Source: Rhizobium sp. CF080 (GTDB lineage: Bacteria > Pseudomonadota > Alphaproteobacteria > Rhizobiales > Rhizobiaceae). Taken from it: 64,000 nt of DNA. The notes below the pieces were generated by a model. That model ran no database searches. It saw only the letters and a program-made list of their open reading frames with translations, and had not been told where the DNA came from. Each line of letters starts with the position of its first letter. The first letter of the stretch is position 1. This document shows positions 27,747-36,289 of the stretch, in pieces. The stretch spans positions 1,054,001 through 1,118,000 of the forward strand of contig NZ_AKKC02000004.1 in assembly GCF_000282095.2 (NCBI RefSeq), in the 5' to 3' direction. Both the position numbers and the translations under genes were made by a program.

Positions 27747-27880
27747 GTGTCAACCGGCAGTTTTCACGGGTCCCAAGCAGATTTTTGTTGGTTTACGAAA
27801 ATTCACCCTGCTGAAATATATATCTATATCAAAGCGGTATGCCGACCATCAAGCCGGTGCAAAGAATTTTCCGTCTCGCG

Positions 27881-27906
27881 TATTGTGCGATCTGCGATCG
27901 CGATAT
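27881..27906. promoter_or_regulatory. Candidate operator, site G of the GCGATC regulon
   Basis: GCGATC-TGC-GATCGC is a perfect 6-bp palindrome at 27887-27901, flanked by ATTGT and GATAT. It lies about 70 bp before the aminotransferase start. Confidence 0.75.
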
Positions 27907-27973
27907 ATCGTCAGTATAAATGAATTTCGGCGGTCCATCTGACCGTCGTTAAGCAGAATTGGGGATGAAGCAT

Positions 27974-29395
27974 ATGGATGCGGCGGGCACGAATGCCGTC
28001 TCGGACGGAAACATGAGCTTGGCGGACCGGGATCGGGAGGGATTTTTCCATCCGTTCACCTCCATCAGGGACCAGAAGGTCAACGGCGCCCTGGTCATGT
28101 CCTCGGCGGAGGGATGCCGGATCCGTGATACGGATGGGGTCGAATACCTCGACGGCGCCGCCGGGTTGTGGTGCGTCAATGTCGGGTACGGTCGCAAGGA
28201 AATTTCGGATGCGATCCATGCCCAGTCGTTGTCGCTTCCCTATTTCCACACTTTCAACACGATCGCCAACGAACCGGTCATCCGCCTTTCCGAGCGGCTG
28301 CTTGCCTTTGCGCCGGCGAGCATGCGGCGGGTCTTCTATGGATCGTCGGGATCGGACGCGAACGACACGGCGGTGAAGATGCTGTGGTCCTACAATATCT
28401 GCCGGGGCAAGCCCGAGAAGCGGAAGATCATTTCGCGGGCCTATGCGTATCATGGGGTTTCTGTCGCCTCAGGCAGCCTCTCCGGCGTGCCGATGGTGCA
28501 CCAGTATTTCGGCCTGCCGATCGATTTCGCCCGCCATGTCTCGCGGCCGGATCTCTATCGCGATGCGCCGGCCCGCGGCTTTGCGACCGAAGAGGCCTAT
28601 TCTGCCTACCTGGCGAAGGAGATCGAAGAGATGATCCTTGCCGAGGGGCCGGATACGGTTGCCGGCTTTATCGCGGAGCCGGTCATGGGTACCGGTGGTG
28701 TCCTTCCGCCGCCGAAGGGTTATTTCCGGGAAATCCGCAAGGTTCTCGACAAATATGACGTGCGGATGGTCGCCGACGAGGTGATCACCGGCTTCGGCCG
28801 CCTGGGCCGCTGGTTTGCCTCCGACCTTTATGAGATGGAGCCGGACCTGATCCTGGCCGCCAAGGGCCTGACCAGCGGCTACCTGCCGCTTTCGGCGGTC
28901 CTGGTCGGGGAAAAGATCTGGGACGTGTTCGAAACTGTTGCCGACGATGGCCGGGCTTTCGCGCATGGCTTCACCTATTCCGGTCATCCCACCTGTGCCG
29001 CCGCCGCCATGGCGAACCTTGATATCCTCGAACGCGAGAACCTCGTGGACCGGGTCGCCGAAATGGCGCCGGTGTTCCGCAAAGCCTTCGACGACCGGCT
29101 GCTCGATCTCGACATTGTCGGCGATATCAGAAGCGCCGGTTTCATGATGGGTATCGAGCTGGTGGCGGACAAGGCTGAGAAGCGCTCCTTCGAGGCTTCC
29201 GCCAAGATCGCCGGCCGGGTTTCGCTTGCCGCCCGCCGTCATAGATTGCTGCTGCGGGCGCTGCCGAACTCGGACGTGCTGGCGCTCTCGCCACCGTTTG
29301 TCGCGACGATTGAAGACATGGCCATGATTGCCGATCTTGCGCGTGCCGCTATTGTGGACGTGACGGACGAACTCAGGGCGGAAGGATTGTTATGA
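27974..29395 (+). CDS. Class III (omega-amino/diamine) aminotransferase 1
   Basis: 473 residues from ATG 27974, with GGGGA 8 bp upstream; ATG 27965 is an alternative. It shows the class III features LDGAAGLWCVNVGYGR, SSGSDANDTAVK, a pyridoxal-phosphate aspartate in VADEVITGFGRLG, and the Schiff-base lysine in AAKGLTSGYLPL. It is related to the second aminotransferase at 32258 and to putrescine/omega-amino acid:pyruvate transaminases. It begins a four-gene coupled unit (27974-32095) in which each start overlaps the previous stop by four bases. Confidence 0.9.
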   Translation: MDAAGTNAVSDGNMSLADRDREGFFHPFTSIRDQKVNGALVMSSAEGCRIRDTDGVEYLDGAAGLWCVNVGYGRKEISDAIHAQSLSLPYFHTFNTIANEPVIRLSERLLAFAPASMRRVFYGSSGSDANDTAVKMLWSYNICRGKPEKRKIISRAYAYHGVSVASGSLSGVPMVHQYFGLPIDFARHVSRPDLYRDAPARGFATEEAYSAYLAKEIEEMILAEGPDTVAGFIAEPVMGTGGVLPPPKGYFREIRKVLDKYDVRMVADEVITGFGRLGRWFASDLYEMEPDLILAAKGLTSGYLPLSAVLVGEKIWDVFETVADDGRAFAHGFTYSGHPTCAAAAMANLDILERENLVDRVAEMAPVFRKAFDDRLLDLDIVGDIRSAGFMMGIELVADKAEKRSFEASAKIAGRVSLAARRHRLLLRALPNSDVLALSPPFVATIEDMAMIADLARAAIVDVTDELRAEGLL

Positions 29396-30375
29396 GCGCA
29401 GGTGTGGGCCGCTTCCGATCCGAGGACATTGAAACGGTGGCGATCATTGGCGCCGGCCTGATCGGCGGAGCTTGGGCGGCATTTTTCCTGAGCCGTGGCC
29501 TGAAAGTAAGGGTTTACGACACCGATCCCGAGGGCGCTCGGCGGCTTGAAAAGGTCGTTGGCAACGCACTTGAGGATCTACGTCAGGTCGGATCAGTCGC
29601 GCCGGTAGCGGCGGACGCTCTGTTTTTCTCCGGTAACCTCGAAGAGGTCTTGGCCGGCTGTGATTATATCCAGGAGAATGCGCCGGAAAAATTGCCCCTC
29701 AAGCAGGCGCTCCTCAAGCAGATCACCGATCTTACGCCTTCCGACGTGGTGATCGGTTCGAGCACGTCGTCTTTTCAACCAAGCGAACTGCAGGCGGGAG
29801 GTGCGGAGGCAGAGCGGATCGTCGTCGCCCATCCCTTCAACCCGCCGCATCTCCTGCCGTTGGTGGAGATCGTGGCAGGGCCGAAAAGCAACCCGGAGGC
29901 GCAGGCTGCCGTCTACCGGTTCTTCGAACGGCTCGGCAAGGCTCCCATCCGCATCACCCGGGAGGCCGCAGGCCATGTCGCGAACCGCATGACGGCGGCA
30001 CTCTGGCGTGAAGCGGTCCATATCGTCGCCGAGGGGATCGCCAGCGTCGAAGATGTCGACCGCGCCATCCGCTTCGGCCCGGGCCTGCGCTGGGCGGTCG
30101 ACGGTCCGCACATGCTTTACCATCTCGGCGGCGGCGAGGGCGGCATTGCCCATTATCTCAAGCACCTGGGCCCTGCGCAGGAGGCTCGCTGGCGCTCGCT
30201 TGGCAATCCATCGCTGACGGAAGACGTTCAGTCTCTGCTGATCGACGGGGTCATGCAGGAAGCGGCCGGCCGCAGCATCGAGGAACTCGGCGCGCGGCGA
30301 GACCGGCTGCTCATCGCCCTGCTGAAGGTGTTCGATGACGGTCCGATATCCGGCAAGAGCGAGGCCGCGGAGTGA
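29392..30375 (+). CDS. 3-hydroxyacid (3-hydroxyacyl-CoA/L-carnitine type) NAD dehydrogenase
   Basis: 327 residues. The N-terminal Rossmann motif is AIIGAGLIGGAWAAFF, with an acidic residue after strand 2 (RVYDTDPEG) for NAD. The catalytic region is VAHPFNPPHLLPLVEIV, and the C-terminal stretch GPGLRWAVDGPHMLYHLGGGEGG is very similar in phrasing to L-carnitine 3-dehydrogenases. It would oxidise a 3-hydroxy acid to a 3-keto acid. The BKACE gene that follows uses 3-keto acids, so the two probably act in series. Confidence 0.88.
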   Translation: MSAGVGRFRSEDIETVAIIGAGLIGGAWAAFFLSRGLKVRVYDTDPEGARRLEKVVGNALEDLRQVGSVAPVAADALFFSGNLEEVLAGCDYIQENAPEKLPLKQALLKQITDLTPSDVVIGSSTSSFQPSELQAGGAEAERIVVAHPFNPPHLLPLVEIVAGPKSNPEAQAAVYRFFERLGKAPIRITREAAGHVANRMTAALWREAVHIVAEGIASVEDVDRAIRFGPGLRWAVDGPHMLYHLGGGEGGIAHYLKHLGPAQEARWRSLGNPSLTEDVQSLLIDGVMQEAAGRSIEELGARRDRLLIALLKVFDDGPISGKSEAAE

Positions 30376-31178
30376 GCGTGATCCATTCACAGCAATTGCC
30401 GCGCATCATGGTGGCGCCGACAGGCGCCCGGCGGACAAAGGTCGACCATCCGTCTCTACCGATGACCGCAGACGAGATCGTCGGGACCGCCGCTGCCTGT
30501 TTTGCGGCTGGCGCCGGCGCCATTCATGCGCATGTGCGTGATGCTGAAGGAGGCCACAGTCTCGACATCGGTCTTTATACCGACCTTGTCTCGCGCCTGC
30601 GTCACCGCGTGCCCGGGATGCTCGTCCAGATCTCGACCGAAGCGGTAGGTATCTACACGCCCGAGGAACAGATCGCGCTTGTCCGCGCACTGAAGCCGGC
30701 CTTCGTTTCAGTTGCCCTTCGGGAGATATTCCCGGAAGGCGGTGATGAGGCGAGGGCGGTCGATTTCTATCGCTGGTGCAAGAGAGAGGGCATCTCCGTC
30801 CAGCATATCCTCTACGACACTGTTGACGTACTGCGCCTTGCCGAATTTCAGGCACGTCACCTGGCTTCGGCCTCGCGGCTTTCGGTCATTTATGTGCTTG
30901 GACGTTATGCGGTCGATCAGGAAAGCAGCCCCCTGGATCTTGAGCCATTTCTCGACGCTGCCCTGCAATTCTCGTCGCCGCCCGACTGGATGGTCTGCGC
31001 CTTTGGCCGCGGTGAGACGGACTGCCTCGCGGCGGCTCTTGCGGCCGGCGGCAAGGTGAGGGTCGGTTTCGAAAACAGCTTCTGGCATAGCGACGGGCGG
31101 ATTGCGTCTTCCAATGCGGAACGGGTTGCCATTATCCGCGAGATCGCCGACCGCATGCAGGAAGGGCGGCGCGCATGA
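30372..31178 (+). CDS. Beta-keto acid cleavage enzyme (BKACE, DUF849)
   Basis: 268 residues. It starts with IMVAPTGARRTK and has the zinc-binding IHAHVRD motif of the family near residue 47, then LVQISTEAVG and FVSVALREIFPEG. Members condense a beta-keto acid with acetyl-CoA and split it into acetoacetyl-CoA-like and shortened products, as in 3-keto-5-aminohexanoate and dehydrocarnitine breakdown. It is about 30-40 residues shorter than many BKACEs. Coupled with the dehydrogenase in front, it suggests C-C cleavage of an amino-3-keto acid. Exact substrate unknown. Confidence 0.85.
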   Translation: MSVIHSQQLPRIMVAPTGARRTKVDHPSLPMTADEIVGTAAACFAAGAGAIHAHVRDAEGGHSLDIGLYTDLVSRLRHRVPGMLVQISTEAVGIYTPEEQIALVRALKPAFVSVALREIFPEGGDEARAVDFYRWCKREGISVQHILYDTVDVLRLAEFQARHLASASRLSVIYVLGRYAVDQESSPLDLEPFLDAALQFSSPPDWMVCAFGRGETDCLAAALAAGGKVRVGFENSFWHSDGRIASSNAERVAIIREIADRMQEGRRA

Positions 31179-32095
31179 CCATTACGATCACGACGCCCTA
31201 CCGGATTTTCGATGTCTCGCTGGCGCGGCGCGAGATCCTGTCTCCCAACATGGCGCGGCTGACCTTTGCCGGTCCGCAGGTCAGACACATGGCGACGCTT
31301 GCGCCGGACCAGCGCATCAAGATCTTCTTTCCGAAACAGGACGGGTTGCCCCCGGCGATCCCGCATCGTCCGGACTGGTACGAACTCTACAAGCTCCAGC
31401 CGCCTGGAGAACGCGTGCCGATGCGCACCTACACGATCCGGTATCTGCGTGCCGATGCCGGCGAAGTGGATATCGATTTCGTTCTGCACGGAGACAACGG
31501 ACCCGCATCCCGCTGGGCTGCCAATGCCGATCTCGGAGATCCCGTCCAGATCTCCGCACCCAACCGGGACCATCTCGCAGGGAACCAGGGTTACGAGTGG
31601 AAACCGCCGGCGGGCGTTCGCAACGTCCTGCTGATCGCGGACCTGACGGCCGTTCCTGCGGCCATCGGTATTCTGGAAGAGCTTTCCATGCTTTCCGATC
31701 CACCGAAGACACAGGCCTTCTTCGAGGTGCCGGATGCGGGAGACCGACTGCCGCTTCCTCAATGGCCTGGTCTCGATGTCCATTGGATGGTCCAGTCCGA
31801 AGTGGCGGCAGAACTCGCTCGTTATGGAGCTCTGATGATCGATGCCGCGGCAAAGGCCCGGCTGCCGCAGGGCGCGATTGCATCAATCGCTGTTCCGGAA
31901 CTCGCCGAGATCGATGTCGACAAGGATTCGCTCTGGGAGCGCGCCGATACCCGCGATGGCAGCTTCTATGGCTGGGTGGCGGGCGAGGCCGATGCCGTGC
32001 GGATCATCCGCAATCTGCTGATCAAGGATCGGGGCGTGGATCGCTCGCTCGTCAATCTGATGGGTTACTGGCGGCATGGCCGCATTCGGGACTAA
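31175..32095 (+). CDS. Siderophore-interacting flavoprotein (SIP/ViuB-type ferric-siderophore reductase)
   Basis: 306 residues. An N-terminal FAD-binding barrel with RTYTIRYLR for flavin and then VDIDFVLHGDNGPASRWA is a hallmark stretch of siderophore-interacting proteins. The C-terminal part has SFYGWVAGEADAVRIIRNLL. These cytoplasmic enzymes reduce ferric siderophores with NAD(P)H. It is striking that it lies inside a catabolic unit with an aminotransferase, dehydrogenase and BKACE rather than beside the uptake genes at 0.4-7.3 kb. It overlaps BKACE by four bases. Confidence 0.9.
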   Translation: MTITITTPYRIFDVSLARREILSPNMARLTFAGPQVRHMATLAPDQRIKIFFPKQDGLPPAIPHRPDWYELYKLQPPGERVPMRTYTIRYLRADAGEVDIDFVLHGDNGPASRWAANADLGDPVQISAPNRDHLAGNQGYEWKPPAGVRNVLLIADLTAVPAAIGILEELSMLSDPPKTQAFFEVPDAGDRLPLPQWPGLDVHWMVQSEVAAELARYGALMIDAAAKARLPQGAIASIAVPELAEIDVDKDSLWERADTRDGSFYGWVAGEADAVRIIRNLLIKDRGVDRSLVNLMGYWRHGRIRD

Positions 32096-32257
32096 CGCAA
32101 ATGCTGAGGGACATTGTTCTCAGGGACGGTTTCGTTTCCACGCCATCGGCGCGGACGCGTTATGCCGACCTGCTGCGTCTCTGCGCACGTATCGGATATT
32201 CTCCGCCTTCGCCTTTCTGAGCCTGATGACATCAAACTCGGATAAAGGACAATAACG

Positions 32258-33640
32258 ATGAATATCCAGAAATACTCGCTGGCGGAACTCCAGCGGATCG
32301 ATTCGACCCATTTCCTCCATCCCTTCACCGATCACAAGGATCTGCGTGCCAAGGGCGCGCGGATGATCGTGCGGGGCGAGGGGCCTTTCATTTATGATGC
32401 GGAAGGAAACGAGATCCTTGACGGGATGGCCGGCCTCTGGTGCCTCAATGTCGGCTACGGTCGCGAGGAGTTGGCCGATGCGGCTTCGGCGCAGATGCGG
32501 GAACTGCCGTTCTACAACTCGTTCTTCAAGTGCACGACGCCCGCTCCGGTGCAGCTTTCCGCCAAACTGGCGGAACTTGCGCCGCCGAACATGAACCAGG
32601 TCTTCTACGGCTCCTCGGGATCGGAAGCCAACGACACCGCCCTGCGCCTCGTTCGCCATTACTGGGCGCTGGAAGGCAAGCCCGAGAAGAATATCGTCAT
32701 CTCTCGCAATTACGGCTATCACGGTTCGACTATCGCCGGCGCGTCGCTCGGCGGTATGCCGGACATGCACAAGCAGCTCGGCGGCGCCGTGCCGAACATC
32801 GTCCATGTCATGGCGCCCTACGCCTTCGATCTGGCCTTGCCAGGTGAGAGCGACCATGATTTCGGTCTGCGGGCGGCACGCGCCGTGGAGGATGCGATCC
32901 TTGCCGCTGGCGCCGACAAGGTTGCGGCCTTTATCGGCGAACCGGTCATGGGGGCAGGCGGCGTAAAAATCCCGCCGGCGAGCTATTGGCCGGAAATCCA
33001 GCGCATCTGCGAAAAATACGACATCCTGCTGATGCTCGACGAGGTGATCACCGGCTACGGCCGTACCGGCGAATGGTTTGCCGCGACCACCTTCGGCATC
33101 AAGGCCGACACGATCACCACCGCCAAGGCGCTGACGTCAGGTTATCAGCCGCTTTCGGCGCTGTTCGTCGGCGACCGGATCGCCGAGACGCTGGTGGAAA
33201 AGGGCGGCGAATTCTATCACGGCTATACCTATACCGGCCATCCGGTATGCTGTGCCGTGGCGCTCAAGAACCTGGAAATCATCGAGAGCGAGGGGCTGGT
33301 GGAGCGTGTCCGCTCCGAGACCGGTCCTTATCTCAGCGAGCAGCTCGGCAAGCGGCTCGGCGGCCATCCGCTCGTCGGCGAGACCCGCTCGGTCGGATTG
33401 ATGGCGGCGATCGAGATCGTCAGGGACAAGAAGACCCGCGAACGGTTCCAGCCGGGCGGCTCGGCCGCGACGCTGGTGCGTGACCATGCGATTGCGGGCG
33501 GGCTGATGGTGCGCGTGGTGGACGATACGATCATCATGGCGCCACCTTTGATCTGGACGCGGGAAACGATCGATCTCGCCTGCGATCGTCTTGTCGCGGC
33601 GCTCGATCTTGCTGAGGCGACGTTCGCCTCGAAGCGATAA
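32258..33640 (+). CDS. spuC: Class III aminotransferase 2, putrescine/diamine:pyruvate type (SpuC-like)
   Basis: 460 residues. LDGMAGLWCLNVGYGREEL, YGSSGSEANDTALRLVRHYW, NYGYHGSTIAGASLGGM and LMLDEVITGYGRTGEW occur in the order and spacing of SpuC-type diamine transaminases. The Schiff-base lysine is in TTAKALTSGYQPL. It would convert a terminal diamine to an aminoaldehyde. A RBS-like AAAGGA lies about 10 bp before the ATG. No GCGATC site was seen in the 162-bp gap in front, so it probably continues the preceding transcript or has another promoter. Confidence 0.88.
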   Translation: MNIQKYSLAELQRIDSTHFLHPFTDHKDLRAKGARMIVRGEGPFIYDAEGNEILDGMAGLWCLNVGYGREELADAASAQMRELPFYNSFFKCTTPAPVQLSAKLAELAPPNMNQVFYGSSGSEANDTALRLVRHYWALEGKPEKNIVISRNYGYHGSTIAGASLGGMPDMHKQLGGAVPNIVHVMAPYAFDLALPGESDHDFGLRAARAVEDAILAAGADKVAAFIGEPVMGAGGVKIPPASYWPEIQRICEKYDILLMLDEVITGYGRTGEWFAATTFGIKADTITTAKALTSGYQPLSALFVGDRIAETLVEKGGEFYHGYTYTGHPVCCAVALKNLEIIESEGLVERVRSETGPYLSEQLGKRLGGHPLVGETRSVGLMAAIEIVRDKKTRERFQPGGSAATLVRDHAIAGGLMVRVVDDTIIMAPPLIWTRETIDLACDRLVAALDLAEATFASKR

Positions 33641-33648
33641 ACGAAAGA

Positions 33649-33677
33649 CAGCCCGGCGCACAGGTTGCGCTGGGCTG
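33649..33677. terminator. Hairpin between convergent genes, likely bidirectional terminator
   Basis: CAGCCCGGCGCA (33649-33660) pairs with TGCGCTGGGCTG (33666-33677): 12 bp with one G-U pair and a 5-nt loop. The minus-strand side is followed by a T-rich tract (TCTTTCGTTT). Confidence 0.6.
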
Positions 33678-33701
33678 CCGATTGAAATCGACGGATGGAA
33701 A

Positions 33702-34862
33702 TCAGGCGAGGCTGCGAGCCGTTGATGCCGTCCGCTGACCTTTATCCATCCTAAGCTCATACCGTGTGAAACGGCTGTTGGTCGCCGGCAATGGGGCCAC
33801 TTCCATCAAACCCTTGTCCGGCTGGCAGACGATCATCGCGACCGTGGCGGAGAGGTTGCCCACCTCGTTCTTGATCGCCGGCCGGCAGACCGCATAAGGG
33901 GCGCCGAATGTATCGAAGAGGGCTGCCTTGACGTCTTCCGCGGTGATGTCGCTGGTCTTTTCCGCCAGGATTTCGCGCACCCGGAGATCGCGGTAGAGGC
34001 TGTCGGGAACGTTGTTCAGGCCGGCTTCGCGCAGCTTGGAAAGCGCCACGGGGCTTTGCCAGTGATTGGCATGAACGATCAGCCCGTTTTCCGGATAGAG
34101 CGGAAATACTTCGTCGGGCGCGCATTCGAAGTCGATGGCGACGCCCTCCCTGGCACTGAGAATGACATTGTTGGACCCGGATTTCTGCGTCGTCGCGATG
34201 GTGCGGATCGCCTGGGCGAAATGCGGCGATGCCAGCGCCTTGCGCCGGATGAAGGGCAGGGGGACGCCAAGCGCCTTGTAGTCCCGATCCGATTCCAGAT
34301 AATTGGCTGTGATTGTCATTCCGTTCGAATTGAAGCCGCTGCGCATCAGGCCGCCGGCCTCCGTGAACATCAGGATATCAGGCCCATCCTCCTGAAGCAC
34401 CCTGATCACGACGGAGGTCTCGGCGCATTCCGCCCGCCAGTCCCAGTTCTGGGCGTGGATGAGCGCACCGTCGCGCGCCGCTTTCGGCATCACCACGACG
34501 CCGGTGCATCCGTCCTTTTCGCTGTCCTTGAAGCTGAGGCCGCGGCGGGCGATCTGCAGCAGTTCGGTGCGGGCATTGATGAGGAAGACCGACGTGAAAT
34601 CGAGCCCGGCGCCTTGCGCAATGCCGTGCATCTCTTCCACCAGTTCCGGCGCCCAATCGCGGATGGCGGGCGGGAAATTCTCGACGAGCTCGACGACTTT
34701 TTCCCGGCTGAAGCCGAGTCTCCCGAGCTGCTCGCGGTAGAGTTCGCTCGATAGCCGCACGCGCTCGCGGACCTGTTCGCCGTACATTCTCCCGCGTTCG
34801 ACGGGAGACCCGCTGATTTCGATAAGGGGAAAGGGTTTTGTCTGCTCCACGGACTTCTCCAT
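33702..34862 (-). CDS. C45/AAT-family acyltransferase or amidohydrolase (acyl-CoA:6-aminopenicillanate acyltransferase-like)
   Basis: 386 residues from the ATG at 34862; the longer open frame upstream has no family similarity. The likely nucleophile is C119 in DGCTGVVV, followed by the family pattern GALIHAQNWDWR, then SGFNSNGMTITANYLESD and LIVHANHWQSP. In this N-terminal-nucleophile-type family the chain is usually cut before the cysteine and the enzyme transfers or hydrolyses amide-linked acyl groups. It follows the serine hydrolase gene after an 8-bp gap in the same operon. Confidence 0.83.
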   Translation of the reverse strand: MEKSVEQTKPFPLIEISGSPVERGRMYGEQVRERVRLSSELYREQLGRLGFSREKVVELVENFPPAIRDWAPELVEEMHGIAQGAGLDFTSVFLINARTELLQIARRGLSFKDSEKDGCTGVVVMPKAARDGALIHAQNWDWRAECAETSVVIRVLQEDGPDILMFTEAGGLMRSGFNSNGMTITANYLESDRDYKALGVPLPFIRRKALASPHFAQAIRTIATTQKSGSNNVILSAREGVAIDFECAPDEVFPLYPENGLIVHANHWQSPVALSKLREAGLNNVPDSLYRDLRVREILAEKTSDITAEDVKAALFDTFGAPYAVCRPAIKNEVGNLSATVAMIVCQPDKGLMEVAPLPATNSRFTRYELRMDKGQRTASTARSLA

Positions 34863-34870
34863 CGTGTTCG

Positions 34871-36013
34871 TTATTCGGTGGCGGCCACCGCCATCAGCAT
34901 GCGGATGACCGCATGGTCGAGATCGTCGTCGACCGGCACGGGTTCGGAGGAGAGACGCACGATCACGGTCTCCGTCTTCGGGTCGATCCACAGCCACTGG
35001 CCGTGAATGCCGATGGCGGCAAGCGCACCGGTGCCGGTCGAGTACCAGTAGGAGCGATAGCTTCCTTCCGAGAAGAGCCAGGCCTGGTTGCCGGTGGCCC
35101 AAGTCTGCCGGTTGCCGCCTTGCCAGATCGATTTTATCCAGTTTTCAGGAATGATGCCGTTGCCCATGAGCCGCACCATTTCTCCGACGCGGGCGAGATC
35201 GCGCGCAGTCATCGAGAGACCGGCGGAGGCCCGTGCATTGCCGATCCTGTCGAGCGTCAGATGCGCGTCGCTATAGGCACCCAAGGGTTGCCAGAGATAG
35301 GTTTCGACCAGATCGGCAAACCGCTTTCCGGAGGCAATTTCCAGCAGAATGCCTGCGACATCCGTGTTCGGCGAATGATAGGCGTGGATGCTACCGTGGG
35401 GATGCGGCCCTCTGGGGATGGTGCAGAGGAAGGATTTGAGGTCCGGCGCCGGATCCGACGGCTTTTCCGGGTTCCACAACATGGCGCGGCGATAGCGGTC
35501 GAAGGCGCCGGTCAGGTCGAGGTAATCCTCCGCAAAATCCAGGCTGACGCTCATGTTGAGCAACTGCTCGACCGTTGCGTCGCCATAAGCCGATCCGCGG
35601 GCGCCGGGCAGGATATCGGCTATGCCATCGGAGAGCCTGATCAGGCCCTGTTCGATCAGCACGCCGGCAATCAGAGCCGTGATCGACTTGGAGATCGAGA
35701 AGACCATATGCGGCCGGGCTGGATCGCAATGTGGAGCATACCATTCGGCCGTGATCTCGCCCTTGCGCATGACGACCAGCGCATCGCTATGAGTGTCCGC
35801 CAAGAACGTATCGAGCGACATGGCCTGCTGGCCGAGCCCGGCAATCGGCAGATCCGCCAACGGCCCCAGAGGCAATTCTCTATCCTCCCGGATGCGCCGG
35901 CTTGCGATAAACGCCGAGGGAACGATCTCGGATGCGTTCTGAAATGACCAGGAGGAATAGGGTCGCGTGCGCCAGTTCGCGAGCGTTATATCTGCGCGGT
36001 TGAATGGATCCAT
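34871..36013 (-). CDS. Serine hydrolase, class C beta-lactamase/NylB-like family (paralogue 3)
   Basis: 380 residues from the ATG at 36013. This start mirrors paralogue 1 (MDPFNRADITLANWRTRPYSSWSFQN against TRADIDLSNWRARPYSTWSFQN). The catalytic SxxK is in FSISKSITALIAG and the Tyr motif in YHSPNTDVAGILLE. It is about the same length as paralogue 1 and very similar to it throughout. Its upstream region carries site H. It forms an operon with the AAT-type enzyme. Confidence 0.86.
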   Translation of the reverse strand: MDPFNRADITLANWRTRPYSSWSFQNASEIVPSAFIASRRIREDRELPLGPLADLPIAGLGQQAMSLDTFLADTHSDALVVMRKGEITAEWYAPHCDPARPHMVFSISKSITALIAGVLIEQGLIRLSDGIADILPGARGSAYGDATVEQLLNMSVSLDFAEDYLDLTGAFDRYRRAMLWNPEKPSDPAPDLKSFLCTIPRGPHPHGSIHAYHSPNTDVAGILLEIASGKRFADLVETYLWQPLGAYSDAHLTLDRIGNARASAGLSMTARDLARVGEMVRLMGNGIIPENWIKSIWQGGNRQTWATGNQAWLFSEGSYRSYWYSTGTGALAAIGIHGQWLWIDPKTETVIVRLSSEPVPVDDDLDHAVIRMLMAVAATE

Positions 36014-36065
36014 AAACAGCGTCTTTCCGAGGATCGAATGGGGAATGTCGCTCCAGTAGTACAGC

Positions 36066-36085
36066 GCGATTTGCGATCGCACAAT
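36066..36085. promoter_or_regulatory. Candidate operator, site H of the GCGATC regulon
   Basis: GCGATT-TGC-GATCGC followed by ACAAT, one mismatch from the palindrome. It lies 53 bp before the start of serine hydrolase 3 on the minus strand. Confidence 0.68.
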
Positions 36086-36228
36086 CAATTCTCGCGAAAA
36101 CTCCCGTGATTTTCTTTTGCTTGCCCTCCTTCCAAGATCGAAACGAGAGAGTGAATTCGTATTAATATATTGAAAATACACGGTGAAATTTTGAATTTAC
36201 AAATTTCATGCTCTCTATAAAAATTTCT

Positions 36229-36253
36229 ATTGTGCGATCGCAGATCGCGATAT
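36229..36253. promoter_or_regulatory. Candidate operator, site I of the GCGATC regulon
   Basis: GCGATC-GCA-GATCGC at 36234-36248 is a perfect palindrome, flanked by ATTGT and GATAT exactly as in site G. It lies 41 bp before the alpha/beta hydrolase start. Sites H and I flank a 276-bp divergent promoter region that is AT-rich and has no gene. Confidence 0.76.
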
Positions 36254-36289
36254 AGGCTCGCCCTAATCAAAAAATAGAGGGGCATGTGA

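Noticed and set aside
29392..31178. Calling this a carnitine degradation operon outright
   Set aside because: Dehydrogenase and BKACE fit, but the usual thioesterase, carnitine/betaine transporter and glycine betaine genes are not seen, and the aminotransferase in front does not fit a quaternary amine.
36181..36289. AT-rich stretch as a possible small gene
   Set aside because: Only short frames without ribosome-binding sites; the stretch is better explained as the promoter with operator site I.
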